Notes under the pieces: model-generated
What the model was told of the DNA's origin: nothing
The model's database searches: none
What the model saw: only the letters and a program-made list of their open reading frames with translations
Made by a program: the position numbers and the translations under genes
NCBI GenBank assembly: GCA_005503215.1
Contig: SCNS01000001.1
Coordinates: 372,001-436,000 of the forward strand
Length of the DNA stretch: 64,000 bases
Reading direction: 5' to 3'
DNA from: Sphingomonadaceae bacterium 3R27C6
Lineage (GTDB): Bacteria > Pseudomonadota > Alphaproteobacteria > Sphingomonadales > Sphingomonadaceae
In this document: positions 36,118 through 45,270 of the stretch, one piece after another
Layout of the letters: every line of letters starts with the position of its first letter
Position numbering within the stretch: the first letter of the stretch is position 1

Positions 36118-37314
36118 ATGACCGCTTTCAAGACCCTCGACGACATCGGTGACGTCACCGGAAAGCGCGTGCTCGTGCGCGTCGACCTCAACGTCCCGCT
36201 GTTCGAAGGCGCGGTCAGCGACGCGACCCGAATCCAGGCGGCGATGCCGACGATCCGCGAATTGTCGGACAAGGGCGCGATTGTCCTGCTCCTCGCGCAC
36301 TTCGGGCGACCGAAGGGCGCGAAGAACCCCACCCAGTCGCTCAGCCTCGTGATGGGCGGCGTCGAAGACGTCCTCGGCCATTCGGTGATGTTCATCCCCG
36401 AAGCCGTGGGCGAGGGCGCGAAGGCGGGGATTGCAGTGCTCGCCGCGGGCGATGTCGCGGTGCTCGAAAATACCCGCTTCTATCCCGGCGAGGAAAAGAA
36501 CGACCCGGCTTTTGCCGATGCGCTCGCCGAGATTGGTGATATCTACGTCAACGACGCCTTTTCGGCGGCGCACCGCGCGCATGGCTCGACCGAAGGCATC
36601 GCCCGCCGTTTGCCCGCCTACGCCGGCCGCGCGATGGAGGCCGAACTCAAGGCGCTCGACGCCGCGCTCGGCAACCCCGAGCATCCGGTCGCCGCGGTCG
36701 TCGGCGGCGCGAAGGTGTCGTCGAAGATCGACGTGCTGCGTAACCTGGTCAGCAAGGTCGATCATCTGATCATCGGCGGCGGCATGGCGAACACCTTCCT
36801 CGCCGCGCGCGGGGTCGATGTCGGCAAGTCGCTGTGCGAGCACGACCTCGTCGATACCGCCAATGCGATCTTCGACGCGGCCGATGCTGCGGGCTGCACG
36901 ATCCATCTGCCCTATGACGTCGTGGTGTCGAAGGAGTTCGCCCCGAACCCGCCGACGCGCACCGTCAATGTGCATGAGGTTGCCGCCGACGAGATGATCC
37001 TCGACGTCGGCCCGGCCGCGGTCGAGGCGCTCGCTGACGTGCTCAAGAACTGCCGCACGCTCGTGTGGAACGGCCCCCTCGGCGCGTTCGAGACCCCGCC
37101 TTTCGACACCGCGACCGTCGCGCTCGCCAAGACAGCTGCGGCGCTGACCCGCGAGGGCTCGCTGATCTCGGTCGCGGGCGGGGGCGATACCGTCGCCGCG
37201 CTCAACCATGCCGGCGTGGCCAAGGACTTCACCTTTGTTTCGACCGCCGGCGGCGCCTTCCTCGAATGGATGGAAGGCAAGCCGTTGCCGGGCGTCGACG
37301 CGCTGAAGGCATAA
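36118..37314 (+). CDS. pgk: Phosphoglycerate kinase
   Basis: The 398-residue monomeric kinase has the N-domain substrate motif [23 protein letters not shown] (about residues 60-66), [13 protein letters not shown], and the C-domain ATP-site segments [25 protein letters not shown] and [16 protein letters not shown] 36118 is preceded by GAAGGGAAA and gives the family's standard N-terminus; the frame is open further upstream inside gap but with no homology. It is transcribed with gap and the aldolase gene. Confidence 0.96.
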   Translation: MTAFKTLDDIGDVTGKRVLVRVDLNVPLFEGAVSDATRIQAAMPTIRELSDKGAIVLLLAHFGRPKGAKNPTQSLSLVMGGVEDVLGHSVMFIPEAVGEGAKAGIAVLAAGDVAVLENTRFYPGEEKNDPAFADALAEIGDIYVNDAFSAAHRAHGSTEGIARRLPAYAGRAMEAELKALDAALGNPEHPVAAVVGGAKVSSKIDVLRNLVSKVDHLIIGGGMANTFLAARGVDVGKSLCEHDLVDTANAIFDAADAAGCTIHLPYDVVVSKEFAPNPPTRTVNVHEVAADEMILDVGPAAVEALADVLKNCRTLVWNGPLGAFETPPFDTATVALAKTAAALTREGSLISVAGGGDTVAALNHAGVAKDFTFVSTAGGAFLEWMEGKPLPGVDALKA

Positions 37315-37392
37315 CTTCCCCGTCGCATTGCATCGCGCCCAAGGGGTCGCTATGCGCAGCGCCACATACGTATGCAAACAACCGGAGATCCT

Positions 37393-38283
37393 ATGACCAC
37401 CGCCAATGCCGCCATGCTCGACCAGATCAAATCGGGGCAGGGCTTCATCGCCGCACTCGACCAGAGCGGCGGTTCGACGCCCAAGGCATTGAAGGGTTAT
37501 GGCATCGAAGCCGACGCCTTCTCGAACGACGAGGAAATGTTCGGCCTTATCCACGACATGCGCAGCCGCATCGTTACCGCGCCCTGCTTCAACGGCGAGA
37601 AGGTAATCGGCGCGATCCTGTTCGAGCGCACGATGGACGGCGAAGCCGGCGGCAAGCCGGTTCCGGCGCTGCTTTGGGAGCGCGGCGTGGTGCCTTTCCT
37701 GAAGGTCGACAAGGGTCTCGAAGACGAAGCCGACGGCGTTCAGCTGATGAAGGCCAACCCGGGCCTCGATGCGCTGTGCGAACGCGCGGTTGCCAAGGGC
37801 GTGTTCGGAACCAAGATGCGCAGTGTCGTCAACCTCGCCAATCCTGCGGGCATCAAGGCAATCGTCGCACAGCAGTTTGCCGAAGCCGCGCGCATCGCGG
37901 CGCACGGCCTCGTCCCGATCATCGAGCCCGAAGTGAACATCAAGAGCGCCGAGCGCGATGCGGCCGATCGCCTGCTGCTCAAGGAAACGCTCGCGGCGCT
38001 CGACGCCTGGACCGGCGCGCCGGTGATGCTCAAGCTGTCGCTGCCGACCGAGGCCGGCCTGTTCCAGCCGCTCGTCGATCATCCGAAGGTGCTGCGCGTC
38101 GTCGCGCTGTCGGGCGGCTTTGCCCGCCCCGAAGCCTGCGTCGAACTCGCCAAGAACCCCGGCATCATCGCGAGCTTCAGCCGCGCTTTGCTCGAGGATC
38201 TGCGCCATCAGATGAGCGACGACGAGTTCAACGCGTCGCTCGGTGGCGCGATCAAGGAAATTCACGCGGCCTCCGTGGCCTAG
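37393..38283 (+). CDS. Class I fructose-bisphosphate aldolase
   Basis: The 296-residue enzyme belongs to the bacterial class I (Schiff-base) aldolases, marked by GFIAALDQSGGSTPKAL near the N-terminus, GIEADAFSNDEEMFGLIHDMRSR (read across residues 37-59), KVDKGLEDEADG and PIIEPEVNIKS. It splits fructose-1,6-bisphosphate without a metal ion. ATG 37393 has CCGGAG upstream. It follows pgk by 78 bp, and the O-methyltransferase gene starts on the base after its stop codon. Confidence 0.93.
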   Translation: MTTANAAMLDQIKSGQGFIAALDQSGGSTPKALKGYGIEADAFSNDEEMFGLIHDMRSRIVTAPCFNGEKVIGAILFERTMDGEAGGKPVPALLWERGVVPFLKVDKGLEDEADGVQLMKANPGLDALCERAVAKGVFGTKMRSVVNLANPAGIKAIVAQQFAEAARIAAHGLVPIIEPEVNIKSAERDAADRLLLKETLAALDAWTGAPVMLKLSLPTEAGLFQPLVDHPKVLRVVALSGGFARPEACVELAKNPGIIASFSRALLEDLRHQMSDDEFNASLGGAIKEIHAASVA

Positions 38284-38943
38284 GTGATGGGAGAGCGGTG
38301 GCAAGCCGTCGACGAATATATCGCCGAAAAATTGCTCGGCGCCGACGACGCGCTTGCCACCACCCTCGCCAACAATGCTGAACAAGGCCTGCCGCCGATC
38401 GACGTGTCGGCGGCGCAGGGCAAGATGCTCTTCCTGCTCGCGCAGATGGCGGGCGCGAAGCGCATCCTCGAAGTCGGGACGCTCGGCGGTTACTCGACGA
38501 TCTGGCTTGCGCGCGCGCTGCCCGAGGGCGGATCGCTCGTAACGCTCGAGCTCGAAGCGCATCATGCGCGCGTGGCGCATGCGAATCTGGAACGTGCCGG
38601 ATTGGCTGGTAAGGTCGATATTCGCGTTGGCCCGGCGGTCGAAAGCCTTGCGGCGATGACCGGCGAAGAACCGTTCGATTTCGCCTTCATCGATGCCGAC
38701 AAGCAGAGCAACGCGCTTTATGTCGCCGAAGCGATCCGGCTCGGGCGCCCCGGCACCATGATCATCGTCGATAATGTCGTCCGCGAAGGCGGGGTGCTGG
38801 AGGCGGACAGCGACGACGAGCGGATCATCGGTACCCGCGCGCTGTTTGATATGCTCGCCGCCAATTCCCGCCTTGATGCGACCGCGATCCAAACCGTCGG
38901 CGCGAAAAAATGGGACGGGTTCGTGCTGGCGCGAGTGCTTTAG
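38284..38943 (+). CDS. Class I SAM-dependent O-methyltransferase (family 3)
   Basis: The 219-residue (or 218) enzyme has the SAM motif ILEVGTLGGYSTIWLARALP, the metal-binding DADKQSNALY and DNVVREGG, and an N-terminal PIDVSAAQGKML, matching the cation-dependent catechol/caffeoyl-CoA O-methyltransferase family. The substrate is unknown. GTG 38284 directly abuts the aldolase stop, and ATG 38287 is equally plausible; both imply translational coupling. The stop codon region carries a 15-bp tandem duplication, so a second in-phase copy of the last codons lies just beyond the stop. Confidence 0.9.
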   Translation: MMGERWQAVDEYIAEKLLGADDALATTLANNAEQGLPPIDVSAAQGKMLFLLAQMAGAKRILEVGTLGGYSTIWLARALPEGGSLVTLELEAHHARVAHANLERAGLAGKVDIRVGPAVESLAAMTGEEPFDFAFIDADKQSNALYVAEAIRLGRPGTMIIVDNVVREGGVLEADSDDERIIGTRALFDMLAANSRLDATAIQTVGAKKWDGFVLARVL

Positions 38944-38957
38944 GCGCGAGTGCTTTA
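38928..38957. repeat. 15-bp direct tandem duplication at the O-methyltransferase stop
   Basis: GGCGCGAGTGCTTTA occurs twice head to tail without mismatch, and each copy is followed by G, so the TAG stop is duplicated in phase. It looks like a recent slippage or duplication event with no effect on the protein. Confidence 0.95.
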
Positions 38958-39353
38958 GAGGCCGCCCGCGAAGCGGAGCGAGAAGCGGTAGTCCGCCGGT
39001 TTGATCGCCCTGTCGGTGCGCTTTTCGGGGCGCACCGATTCGAGCGTGAACTTTCCGTCGGCAAGCTGCACCGGTTCGCCCAGCGTCGCTTCGAACGGCT
39101 GTTTCTCGCCATTGCCGCGGACCCAGACCATCTTCACCCGCACGCGTCCCGCCCAGACGCAGCGCGCGTTCATCGGGCAGCGGCTGTCTTCCAGCACCTC
39201 GACGGGCTGGACAATCGGGCCGTCGACATAGGCCTTCTGACCGAGCGCGACGTCGCTGCCGTCGGGCAGCGGCGCGCCGCGCGTCGTGGCGCAGGCTGAA
39301 AGGGTGAGCGCGGCGGGGAGGGCGAGGATGGCGAGGCGATGGAAGTTCTGCAT
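38955..39353 (-). CDS. Small lipoprotein of unknown function
   Basis: The 132-residue product has a lipoprotein signal: MQNFHRLAILALPAALTLSAC with Cys at residue 21 in the lipobox LSAC, no Asp at +2, so outer-membrane sorting is expected. The mature part is a small beta-rich domain with a likely disulfide (SRCPMNARCVWAGRVRV), the pattern seen in many hypothetical proteins with SRCP-x4-CxWxG motifs. ATG 39353 gives the signal peptide; an upstream in-frame extension lacks it. It is divergent from thiE with only 35 bp between the starts. Confidence 0.82.
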   Translation of the reverse strand: MQNFHRLAILALPAALTLSACATTRGAPLPDGSDVALGQKAYVDGPIVQPVEVLEDSRCPMNARCVWAGRVRVKMVWVRGNGEKQPFEATLGEPVQLADGKFTLESVRPEKRTDRAIKPADYRFSLRFAGGL

Positions 39354-39388
39354 TTGCCCGTCTGTGACCGCGCCGCTATGAACGCGCC

Positions 39389-40027
39389 ATGAAAGCACCA
39401 ACCTGCCAACTTTACCTGATTTCGCCGCTCGATGTCGGCGGCGATTTTCCCGACCGGCTTGCCGAAGCGCTCGGCGCCGGCCCGGTCGCCGCGTTCCAGT
39501 TTCGCGTGAAGAACATCGACCAGCACGAGGCGGCACGGCTCGCCGAACCATTGCAGGCGATCTGCGCGGCGCACGATGTGGCATTCATCGTCAACGACGA
39601 CGTCGCTCTCGCGAAGCGGCTGGGTGCCGATGGCGTGCATCTGGGGCAGGACGACGGCGACCCGCGTGAGGCGCGCCAGCTACTCGGCCCGCAGGCCCAG
39701 ATCGGCGTGACCTGCCATGCGAGCCGCCATATGGCGATGGAAGCGGGTGAGGCGGGCGCCGATTATGTCGCTTTCGGCGCCTTTTTCCCGACGACGACTA
39801 AGGCGGTCGAGCATCATGCGGAGCCTGAAATCCTTGAGTGGTGGCAGGGGATGTTCGAATTGCCCTGCGTCGCGATCGGCGGAATCACGGTCGACAATGC
39901 GCCGGCGCTGATCGAGGCCGGCGCCGACTTCCTCGCCGTATCGGGTGGTGTTTGGGCGCACGCCGAAGGACCCGGAGCCGCCGTGCGTGCGTTCGGCGCG
40001 CTCCTCGAAGATCAGCCCGCCGGGTAA
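39389..40027 (+). CDS. thiE: Thiamine phosphate synthase
   Basis: The 212-residue TIM-barrel enzyme joins HMP-PP and thiazole phosphate to make thiamine phosphate. Family motifs are YLISPLDV at strand 1, FQFRVKN (an FQxR variant of LQLRxK), FIVNDDVALAKRLGADGVHL, GVTCHASRHMAMEAG, ADYVAFGAFFPT and VAIGGITVDNA. No other thi gene is adjacent. It has a GCGCC-rich leader with no visible TPP riboswitch in the short 35-bp upstream gap. Confidence 0.92.
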   Translation: MKAPTCQLYLISPLDVGGDFPDRLAEALGAGPVAAFQFRVKNIDQHEAARLAEPLQAICAAHDVAFIVNDDVALAKRLGADGVHLGQDDGDPREARQLLGPQAQIGVTCHASRHMAMEAGEAGADYVAFGAFFPTTTKAVEHHAEPEILEWWQGMFELPCVAIGGITVDNAPALIEAGADFLAVSGGVWAHAEGPGAAVRAFGALLEDQPAG

Positions 40028-40218
40028 TCGTGCCCCGGAGTCTTCGGGCTGTCCTTGGACGCGGGCGGCGGCGCCGCGTCCTTGCGCCAGCCAAAAAGGC
40101 CGGCGCAAGGAGCCCCGCGCGACGAAGTTGCTGCGTTGCCGCGTGGGGGCGGCGGGGTAAGGCCCGAAAGATCGATACTCATCATGGCCGCCGATATGGC
40201 ATTGATGTCGCCTGTCAT
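40012..40218 (-). CDS. Possible small Pro-rich hypothetical protein
   Basis: A 68-residue frame (MTGDINAISAAMMSIDLSG and on) lies antisense in the gap between thiE and the OPT gene and overlaps the thiE end by 16 bp. It has PPPP and PPP runs and no recognised domain. No good ribosome site is visible at any candidate start (40236 TTG, 40218 ATG, 40185 ATG). It is given only because the gap is otherwise empty and the C-terminal part looks protein-like. Confidence 0.3.
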   Translation of the reverse strand: MTGDINAISAAMMSIDLSGLTPPPPRGNAATSSRGAPCAGLFGWRKDAAPPPASKDSPKTPGHDYPAG

Positions 40219-40310
40219 ATTGGATCGATGCGTCAAATCGACTTCGGTTCGTCGCCTTTTCGCTTGCGCAAGGGTGGGCGTGTCGCAACACAGCGGTTGG
40301 GGAGAATATT

Positions 40311-42272
40311 ATGACCGAAACTACCGGGGCGCCGACGTCGCGCGGCCGCGAACTCACGATCCGCGCAATCCTGCTCGGCGGCGTGCTCACGCTGATGTTC
40401 ACCGCGGCGAATGTCTATCTGGGACTTAAGGTCGGGCTGACCTTTGCAACCTCGATTCCCGCGGCGGTGATTTCGATGGCGTTGCTGCGCTATATGGCCG
40501 GGTCGACGATCCTCGAGAATAATATCGTCCAGACGATCGCGAGCGCCGCGGGCACGCTGGCGGCGATCATCTTCGTGCTCCCGGGCTTGGTCATGGTCGG
40601 TTACTGGCAGGGCTTCCCGCTGCTGGAGACGACCGCGATCACGATGCTCGGCGGCATATTGGGCGTGCTCTTTTCGGTGCCGCTGCGCCGCGCGCTCGTT
40701 GTCGATTCGGACCTGCCCTATCCCGAGGGACGCGCCGCGGCCGAAGTGCTGCAGGTCGGCGCCGCGAGCGCCGAGGGCGCCGAGGAAAATCGCGCCGGGC
40801 TTTCGGCGCTGATGTGGAACAGCATCGTCGCCGCGGGATTCACGCTGCTCACGCAGATGAAGCTCGCAGGCGCCGAAGTCGCGCGCTGGTTCGCGGTCGG
40901 CAGCGGCGCAACGGGCGTCGCGGGCGGGCTTGCCTTTGCGCTGTTCGGCGTCGGCCATCTCGTCGGCCTTTCGGTCGGAATGGCGCAGCTCGTCGGCCTG
41001 ATCACTGGCTGGTGGGTGCTGCTCCCGATCCTCACCCAAGGCGGCGGGGGCGATCCCGAGACGCTGGCGAACACGGTCTTTCGCGCCGACGTGCGCTTCT
41101 TCGGCGCCGGGGTGATCGCGGTCGCGGCGATCTGGACGCTGATCAAGATCGCCGGGCCGGTGCTCGGTGGTATCCGGTCGGCGATGGCGGCGAGCCGCGC
41201 GCGGCAGGGCGGCCAGGCGCTGGCGATCGAGCAACAGGATATGTCGATCAACTGGGTGTTCGGTGGCTCGCTTGCGCTGATGCTGCCGATCGGCTGGTTG
41301 CTCTGGTCCGAACTCGCCGGCGGACCGCTCGCCGGTGCGTCGTTCGCGCTGATCGCGGGCGCGATCCTGTTCATCATCATCGTCGGGCTGATGATCGCGT
41401 CGGTCACCGGCTACATGGCGGGCCTGATCGGCGCCTCGAACTCGCCCGTGTCGGGCATCGGCATCCTCGCGATCATCGCCTCGTCGCTGCTGCTCCTCGG
41501 CCTGCTCGGCCGCGGCGGCGGTGCGGAAGAGATCAGCGCGATGGTCGCCTATGCCCTGATCGTCACCGGACTCGTGTTCGGCATCGCGACGATTTCGAAC
41601 GACAATCTTCAGGATCTCAAGACCGGCCAGCTCGTTGGCGCTACGCCGTGGAAGCAGCAGGTCGCGCTGATCATCGGCGTGATCTTCGGCTCGCTCGTCG
41701 TCCCGCCGGTGCTCAACGTGCTCAACGAAACGCTCGGCTTCGTCGGCGCGCCGGGGGCAGGGCCGAACGCGCTTGCGGCGCCGCAGGCGGGGCTGATCTC
41801 GTCGCTGGCGCAAGGGGTGCTCGGCGGCAACCTTAACTGGACGATGCTGACCTATGGCGCGATCGCGGGCGTCGGTTTCATCATGGTCGATGCGCTGCTT
41901 GGCCGCGCGGGCAAGCTTCGCCTGCCGCCGCTCGCGATCGGTATCGGGATCTACCTGCCGATGGCGGTGATACTGCCCGTGGTGATCGGGGCGGTCGGCG
42001 GCTGGTTCTACGATCGCTGGGCGGCGAAACGCCCGAACGCGAGCTTTGCGCACCGCATGGGCGTGCTGACCGCGACGGGCATGATCGTCGGCGAAAGCCT
42101 GTTCGGTGTGCTCTATGCGGGCATCGTTGCGGGCAGCGGCAGCGATGCGCCGCTCGCGGTCGTCGGCGAGGGTTATGCGCCCTATGCGCCGTGGGTCGGC
42201 CTCATCCTGTTCGTCGTGCTCGTGTGGCTCAGCTACAAGCGCACCCGCCGTCTCGTCGTCGCAACGCCCTGA
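40311..42272 (+). CDS. OPT-family oligopeptide/metal-chelate transporter
   Basis: The 653-residue inner-membrane protein has about 14-16 hydrophobic helices. The N-terminal helix pair (RAILLGGVLTLMFTAANVYL then GLTFATSIPAAVISMAL) and PYPEGRAAAEVLQVG are diagnostic of bacterial OPT proteins (EspB/YhgH-like), as are GLIGASNSPVSGIGI and LKTGQLVGATPWKQQ. OPT members import oligopeptides or iron-chelate complexes by proton symport; the substrate is not decided here. GTTGGGGAG precedes the ATG. It stands alone between thiE and efp. Confidence 0.9.
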   Translation: MTETTGAPTSRGRELTIRAILLGGVLTLMFTAANVYLGLKVGLTFATSIPAAVISMALLRYMAGSTILENNIVQTIASAAGTLAAIIFVLPGLVMVGYWQGFPLLETTAITMLGGILGVLFSVPLRRALVVDSDLPYPEGRAAAEVLQVGAASAEGAEENRAGLSALMWNSIVAAGFTLLTQMKLAGAEVARWFAVGSGATGVAGGLAFALFGVGHLVGLSVGMAQLVGLITGWWVLLPILTQGGGGDPETLANTVFRADVRFFGAGVIAVAAIWTLIKIAGPVLGGIRSAMAASRARQGGQALAIEQQDMSINWVFGGSLALMLPIGWLLWSELAGGPLAGASFALIAGAILFIIIVGLMIASVTGYMAGLIGASNSPVSGIGILAIIASSLLLLGLLGRGGGAEEISAMVAYALIVTGLVFGIATISNDNLQDLKTGQLVGATPWKQQVALIIGVIFGSLVVPPVLNVLNETLGFVGAPGAGPNALAAPQAGLISSLAQGVLGGNLNWTMLTYGAIAGVGFIMVDALLGRAGKLRLPPLAIGIGIYLPMAVILPVVIGAVGGWFYDRWAAKRPNASFAHRMGVLTATGMIVGESLFGVLYAGIVAGSGSDAPLAVVGEGYAPYAPWVGLILFVVLVWLSYKRTRRLVVATP

Positions 42273-42380
42273 CGCAGCGGCTTGCCCTTCGGCGCTGGCG
42301 CGGCTAAAGGCGCGCACCTGATAGCTGTGCCCCGCGGGCGCCGCTTTGCTCTTTCCATCCTTGTCTAGTGAGTGTGCGCG

Positions 42381-42944
42381 ATGAAAATCACCGGCGTTGA
42401 AATCCGTCCCGGCAATATTATCGAATTCGAAAAGGGGATCTGGAAGGTCACCAAGATCCAGCACACCCAGCCGGGCAAGGGCGGCGCCTATATGCAGGTC
42501 GAAGCCAAGAACCTCATCGACGGGCGCAAGCTCAACAACCGTTTCCGCAGCGCCGACACGGTCGAAAAGGTCCGTCTCGACACCAAGGATTTCCAGTTCC
42601 TTTACGCCGAGGGCGACGATCTGGTGTTCATGGACAAGGACTCGTTCGAGCAGATCAATATCTCGAAAGACGTCGTCGGCGAAGCGCATGAATTCCTGCA
42701 GGACGGCATGGACGTCGTTCTCGAGCTTTGGGAAGAGCGCCCGATCTCGGTCGAACTCCCCGAAACGATCGAAGCGACGATCGTCGAGGCCGATGCGGTG
42801 GTGAAGGGCCAGACCGCCTCGTCGTCGTACAAGCCCGCGATCCTCGATAATGGCGTGCGCGTGATGGTGCCGCCGCATATCACCAGCGGCACCAAGATCG
42901 TCGTGCATGTGTACGACCGCGAATATGTCCGCCGCGCCGACTGA
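42381..42944 (+). CDS. efp: Elongation factor P
   Basis: EF-P relieves ribosome stalling at polyproline stretches. The 187-residue protein starts [19 protein letters not shown], and the modifiable-residue loop reads [16 protein letters not shown], with Lys at the tip, followed by the typical domains II and III ([14 protein letters not shown] near the end). ATG 42381 fits the family; GTG 42372 adds three residues. The cupin gene overlaps its stop as TGATG. No epmA/earP gene is adjacent, so the modification system cannot be told. Confidence 0.94.
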   Translation: MKITGVEIRPGNIIEFEKGIWKVTKIQHTQPGKGGAYMQVEAKNLIDGRKLNNRFRSADTVEKVRLDTKDFQFLYAEGDDLVFMDKDSFEQINISKDVVGEAHEFLQDGMDVVLELWEERPISVELPETIEATIVEADAVVKGQTASSSYKPAILDNGVRVMVPPHITSGTKIVVHVYDREYVRRAD

Positions 42945-43261
42945 TGGCTAAAATCGTCACCGACGCGCGGAGCTTTCGGGCCGACCGCGCGTGGGGGGCG
43001 CGCGATCTCGTCGAGATCGAAGGCGCCAGCGTCCGCCTGCATTGGACGGACCAGCCGTATAAATGGCATGTCAACGACGGCGCCGAACTGTTTTGCGTCA
43101 TCGCCGGGACCGTCGACATGCATTATCGAGAGGCGGGCGAGGAGCATGTTGCGCGCCTCGACGCCGGCGACATGTTTGTAGCCGATGTCGGCGACGAACA
43201 TGTCGCGCATCCGGTGGGCGAGGCCCGCATTTTGGTCGTAGAACGTAAGGGATCCGTATAG
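42944..43261 (+). CDS. Small cupin-domain protein
   Basis: The 105-residue single-domain cupin shows YKWHVNDGAELFCVIAGTVDM, with His, Glu and the second-motif GDMFVADVGDEHVAHP, supplying possible metal ligands. The reaction is unknown. It overlaps efp by one base and the next gene by one base, so the three are translationally linked. The same order (efp, cupin, inositol-phosphatase family) suggests a small operon rather than a functional pathway. Confidence 0.85.
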   Translation: MAKIVTDARSFRADRAWGARDLVEIEGASVRLHWTDQPYKWHVNDGAELFCVIAGTVDMHYREAGEEHVARLDAGDMFVADVGDEHVAHPVGEARILVVERKGSV

Positions 43262-44079
43262 TGGCCGTATCGGGCATCATCACCGTCATGGAACGCGCCG
43301 CGCGCAAGGCCGGCACGAAGCTGCGCCGCGACTTTGGCGAAATCGAGCATTTGCAGGTCTCGCAAAAGGGGCCCGCCGACTTCGTGTCGAAAGCCGATCA
43401 GGCGGCCGAGCGTACGCTGTATGACGAACTCGGCCGCGATCGTCCGGGCTGGGGCTTTGTGCTCGAAGAAGGCGGAATCATCGAAGGTGAGCCCGGCAAG
43501 CCGCGTTTCATCATCGACCCGCTCGACGGCACCTCGAACTTCCTCCACGCGATTCCGCATTTCGCGATCTCGATCGCGGTGCAGGAACCAAAGCCGGGCG
43601 GCGGCTGGGGCGACGTCACCGCGGCGCTGGTCTATCAGCCCGTCACCGACGAAAGCTATTGGGCCGAGCGCGGCCGCGGCGCCTGGCTGCACGACCGGCG
43701 CCTGCGCGTCGCATCGCGCCGCCACCTCAACGAATGCCTGATCTCGACCGGCATCCCGTACATGGGCCATGGCAATATGGCGCAGTGGAGCCGCATTTTC
43801 GGTGCCGTCGCGCCCGAAGTCGCCGGCATCCGCCGCTTCGGCGCTGCCAGCCTCGACCTCGCATGGGTCGCCGCGGGCCGTTACGACGGTTTCTGGGAAA
43901 GCGATCTCAAGGTCTGGGATGTCGCGGCGGGCATGCTGCTCGTGCGCGAAGCCGGCGGCTTCGTCAGCGATTTCCGCGGCGGCGATCGCGCGATCGAGCG
44001 CAGCGAATTCATCGCCGGCAGCGCCGCGGTGCACTCGAAGCTGCAAAAGCTGGTCGCGGGCGCTCTGCGCAACGCCTGA
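43261..44079 (+). CDS. Inositol monophosphatase family protein (SuhB-like)
   Basis: The 272-residue Mg-dependent phosphatase has the family motifs DFVSKADQAAE, EEGGIIEG (metal-binding Glu), IIDPLDGTSNFLHAIPHFAIS (metal site 1) and the C-terminal WESDLKVWDVAAGMLLVREAGG. It may dephosphorylate inositol-1-phosphate or act on NusA/rRNA processing as SuhB does. GTG 43261 overlaps the cupin stop as TAGTG. It is followed by a perfect 35-bp hairpin that probably ends transcription. Confidence 0.92.
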   Translation: MAVSGIITVMERAARKAGTKLRRDFGEIEHLQVSQKGPADFVSKADQAAERTLYDELGRDRPGWGFVLEEGGIIEGEPGKPRFIIDPLDGTSNFLHAIPHFAISIAVQEPKPGGGWGDVTAALVYQPVTDESYWAERGRGAWLHDRRLRVASRRHLNECLISTGIPYMGHGNMAQWSRIFGAVAPEVAGIRRFGAASLDLAWVAAGRYDGFWESDLKVWDVAAGMLLVREAGGFVSDFRGGDRAIERSEFIAGSAAVHSKLQKLVAGALRNA

Positions 44080-44097
44080 CGGGCGCATTCTTACATC

Positions 44098-44177
44098 TTC
44101 GTCACCCCGGACTTGATCCAGGGTCCCGCTTTTCAGCGTCGCAAAGCGGGACCCTGGATCAAGTCCGGGGTGACGAA
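44098..44177. repeat. Perfect 35-bp inverted repeat (dispersed sphingomonad palindrome)
   Basis: Two 35-bp arms are exact reverse complements, separated by a 10-bp loop; each contains CACCCCGGACTTGATCCAGG. The CACCCCGGACTTGATCC core is a widespread palindromic intergenic repeat in alphaproteobacterial genomes. It lies between convergent genes and would fold into a very stable hairpin in either transcript. Confidence 0.9.
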
Positions 44178-44189
44178 TGATTGTTCAGG

Positions 44190-44672
44190 TCACTTCTCGA
44201 AAACATACTCGCGAAAGCTGTCCATCAGCGACGCCCAGGTGTTGAAGGTCTCGCCGACATTCTCGCGCGGGATGCCCGCGAAATCGAGGTCGACGTCCAT
44301 TTCGAGCACCGGATCGCCCTCGTCGTCCTTGTACGCGCGGGCGAAGCGCTTGTCCTTGTTCCACTTGTTGAGCTTGTCGAGCGAGACGTCCTTCGCGTCG
44401 CTGAAGCCCATATAATATTGCAGCGTCTTGCACTTCTTGCTCTCTTCGCAGTTCATGAAGAGAACGAGGAATTTCAGGCCGTTGCGATTGCTTTCGAGAT
44501 AGGGATCGTCGCCGGGCTTGCTGATCAGCGTCGCGGGCCAGCCCTGCGACTCGAGGATCGCCTTGATCGTTGCGGGATTCGACGCGTTGATCAGCTCGGC
44601 CTGGACCGGAGTCGCCGCAAAAAGTGCGGCGACGCCCAAGGCGAGCGCGGCGCGAGTGGTAGTTGGTCCCAT
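44190..44672 (-). CDS. YbjN-domain secreted protein
   Basis: The 160-residue protein has a signal peptide (MGPTTTRAALALGVAALFA ending near VQA) and a YbjN-like domain: ATIKAILESQGWPATLI, FLVLFMNCEESKKCKTLQYY with a Cys pair, KLNKWNKDKRFARAY and a C-terminal helix. YbjN domains resemble type III chaperones; in sphingomonads many copies are secreted and of unknown function. ATG 44672 has AAGGGAG upstream. It is divergent from the nuo operon, with a 223-bp gap. Confidence 0.85.
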   Translation of the reverse strand: MGPTTTRAALALGVAALFAATPVQAELINASNPATIKAILESQGWPATLISKPGDDPYLESNRNGLKFLVLFMNCEESKKCKTLQYYMGFSDAKDVSLDKLNKWNKDKRFARAYKDDEGDPVLEMDVDLDFAGIPRENVGETFNTWASLMDSFREYVFEK

Positions 44673-44895
44673 GGAAGCTCCCTTTATCCAAGTTGCGCCC
44701 TGAAAGCGCGGTACTCCGACCCTTTTCGGGTGGGGTATCACAGCGATAGGGGCTGTCACCAGCGGCCTTTGTGCTTTTGGTCACACGCGATACGAAATTC
44801 CTGCCCGCAGCGCTTGCGACACGCGGCTTCGTGGCCTAAAGCGCCCCCGATAAACGGGTGCCAGACACCCCAAAACAACAGAACTGCGAGCTCCC

Positions 44896-45270
44896 ATGGT
44901 CGATCTGACGCAATATTTGCCGATCCTGATCTTTCTGGTCGTCGCCGTCGGCCTGTCCTCTGCCTTCGTCTTCCTGCCGATGGGCGTCGCGCGGCTGACC
45001 GGGGCGCACAAGCCCGATCCGGCGAAGCTGACCGAATATGAATGCGGTTTCCCCGCTTTTGAAGACGCGCGCAGCCAGTTCGACGTGCGTTTCTACCTCG
45101 TCGCCATTCTTTTCATCATCTTCGACCTCGAAGCCGCCTTCCTCTTTCCCTGGGCAGTGAGCCTTGAGGAAATCGGCTGGGCCGGTTGGGCCACGATGAT
45201 GATTTTCCTCGCCGAACTGACGCTCGGCCTTGTCTATGCATGGAAGAAAGGGGCGTTGGACTGGGAATGA
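44896..45270 (+). CDS. nuoA: NADH-quinone oxidoreductase subunit A
   Basis: The 124-residue membrane subunit of complex I has three helices (about residues 8-28, 67-88, 93-113) and the conserved loop [19 protein letters not shown] with the Cys near the quinone channel. It begins a 14-subunit nuo operon that continues past nuoN. Its stop overlaps nuoB as ATGA. The 223-bp upstream gap, shared with the divergent YbjN-type gene, must carry the operon promoter; no clear hexamers are visible. Confidence 0.95.
   Translation: MVDLTQYLPILIFLVVAVGLSSAFVFLPMGVARLTGAHKPDPAKLTEYECGFPAFEDARSQFDVRFYLVAILFIIFDLEAAFLFPWAVSLEEIGWAGWATMMIFLAELTLGLVYAWKKGALDWE

Noticed and set aside
40233..42908. An 891-codon minus-strand frame opposite the OPT and efp genes
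   Set aside because: It has Asp/Arg/His-rich low complexity with no domain, and runs across two well-supported genes and their gap.
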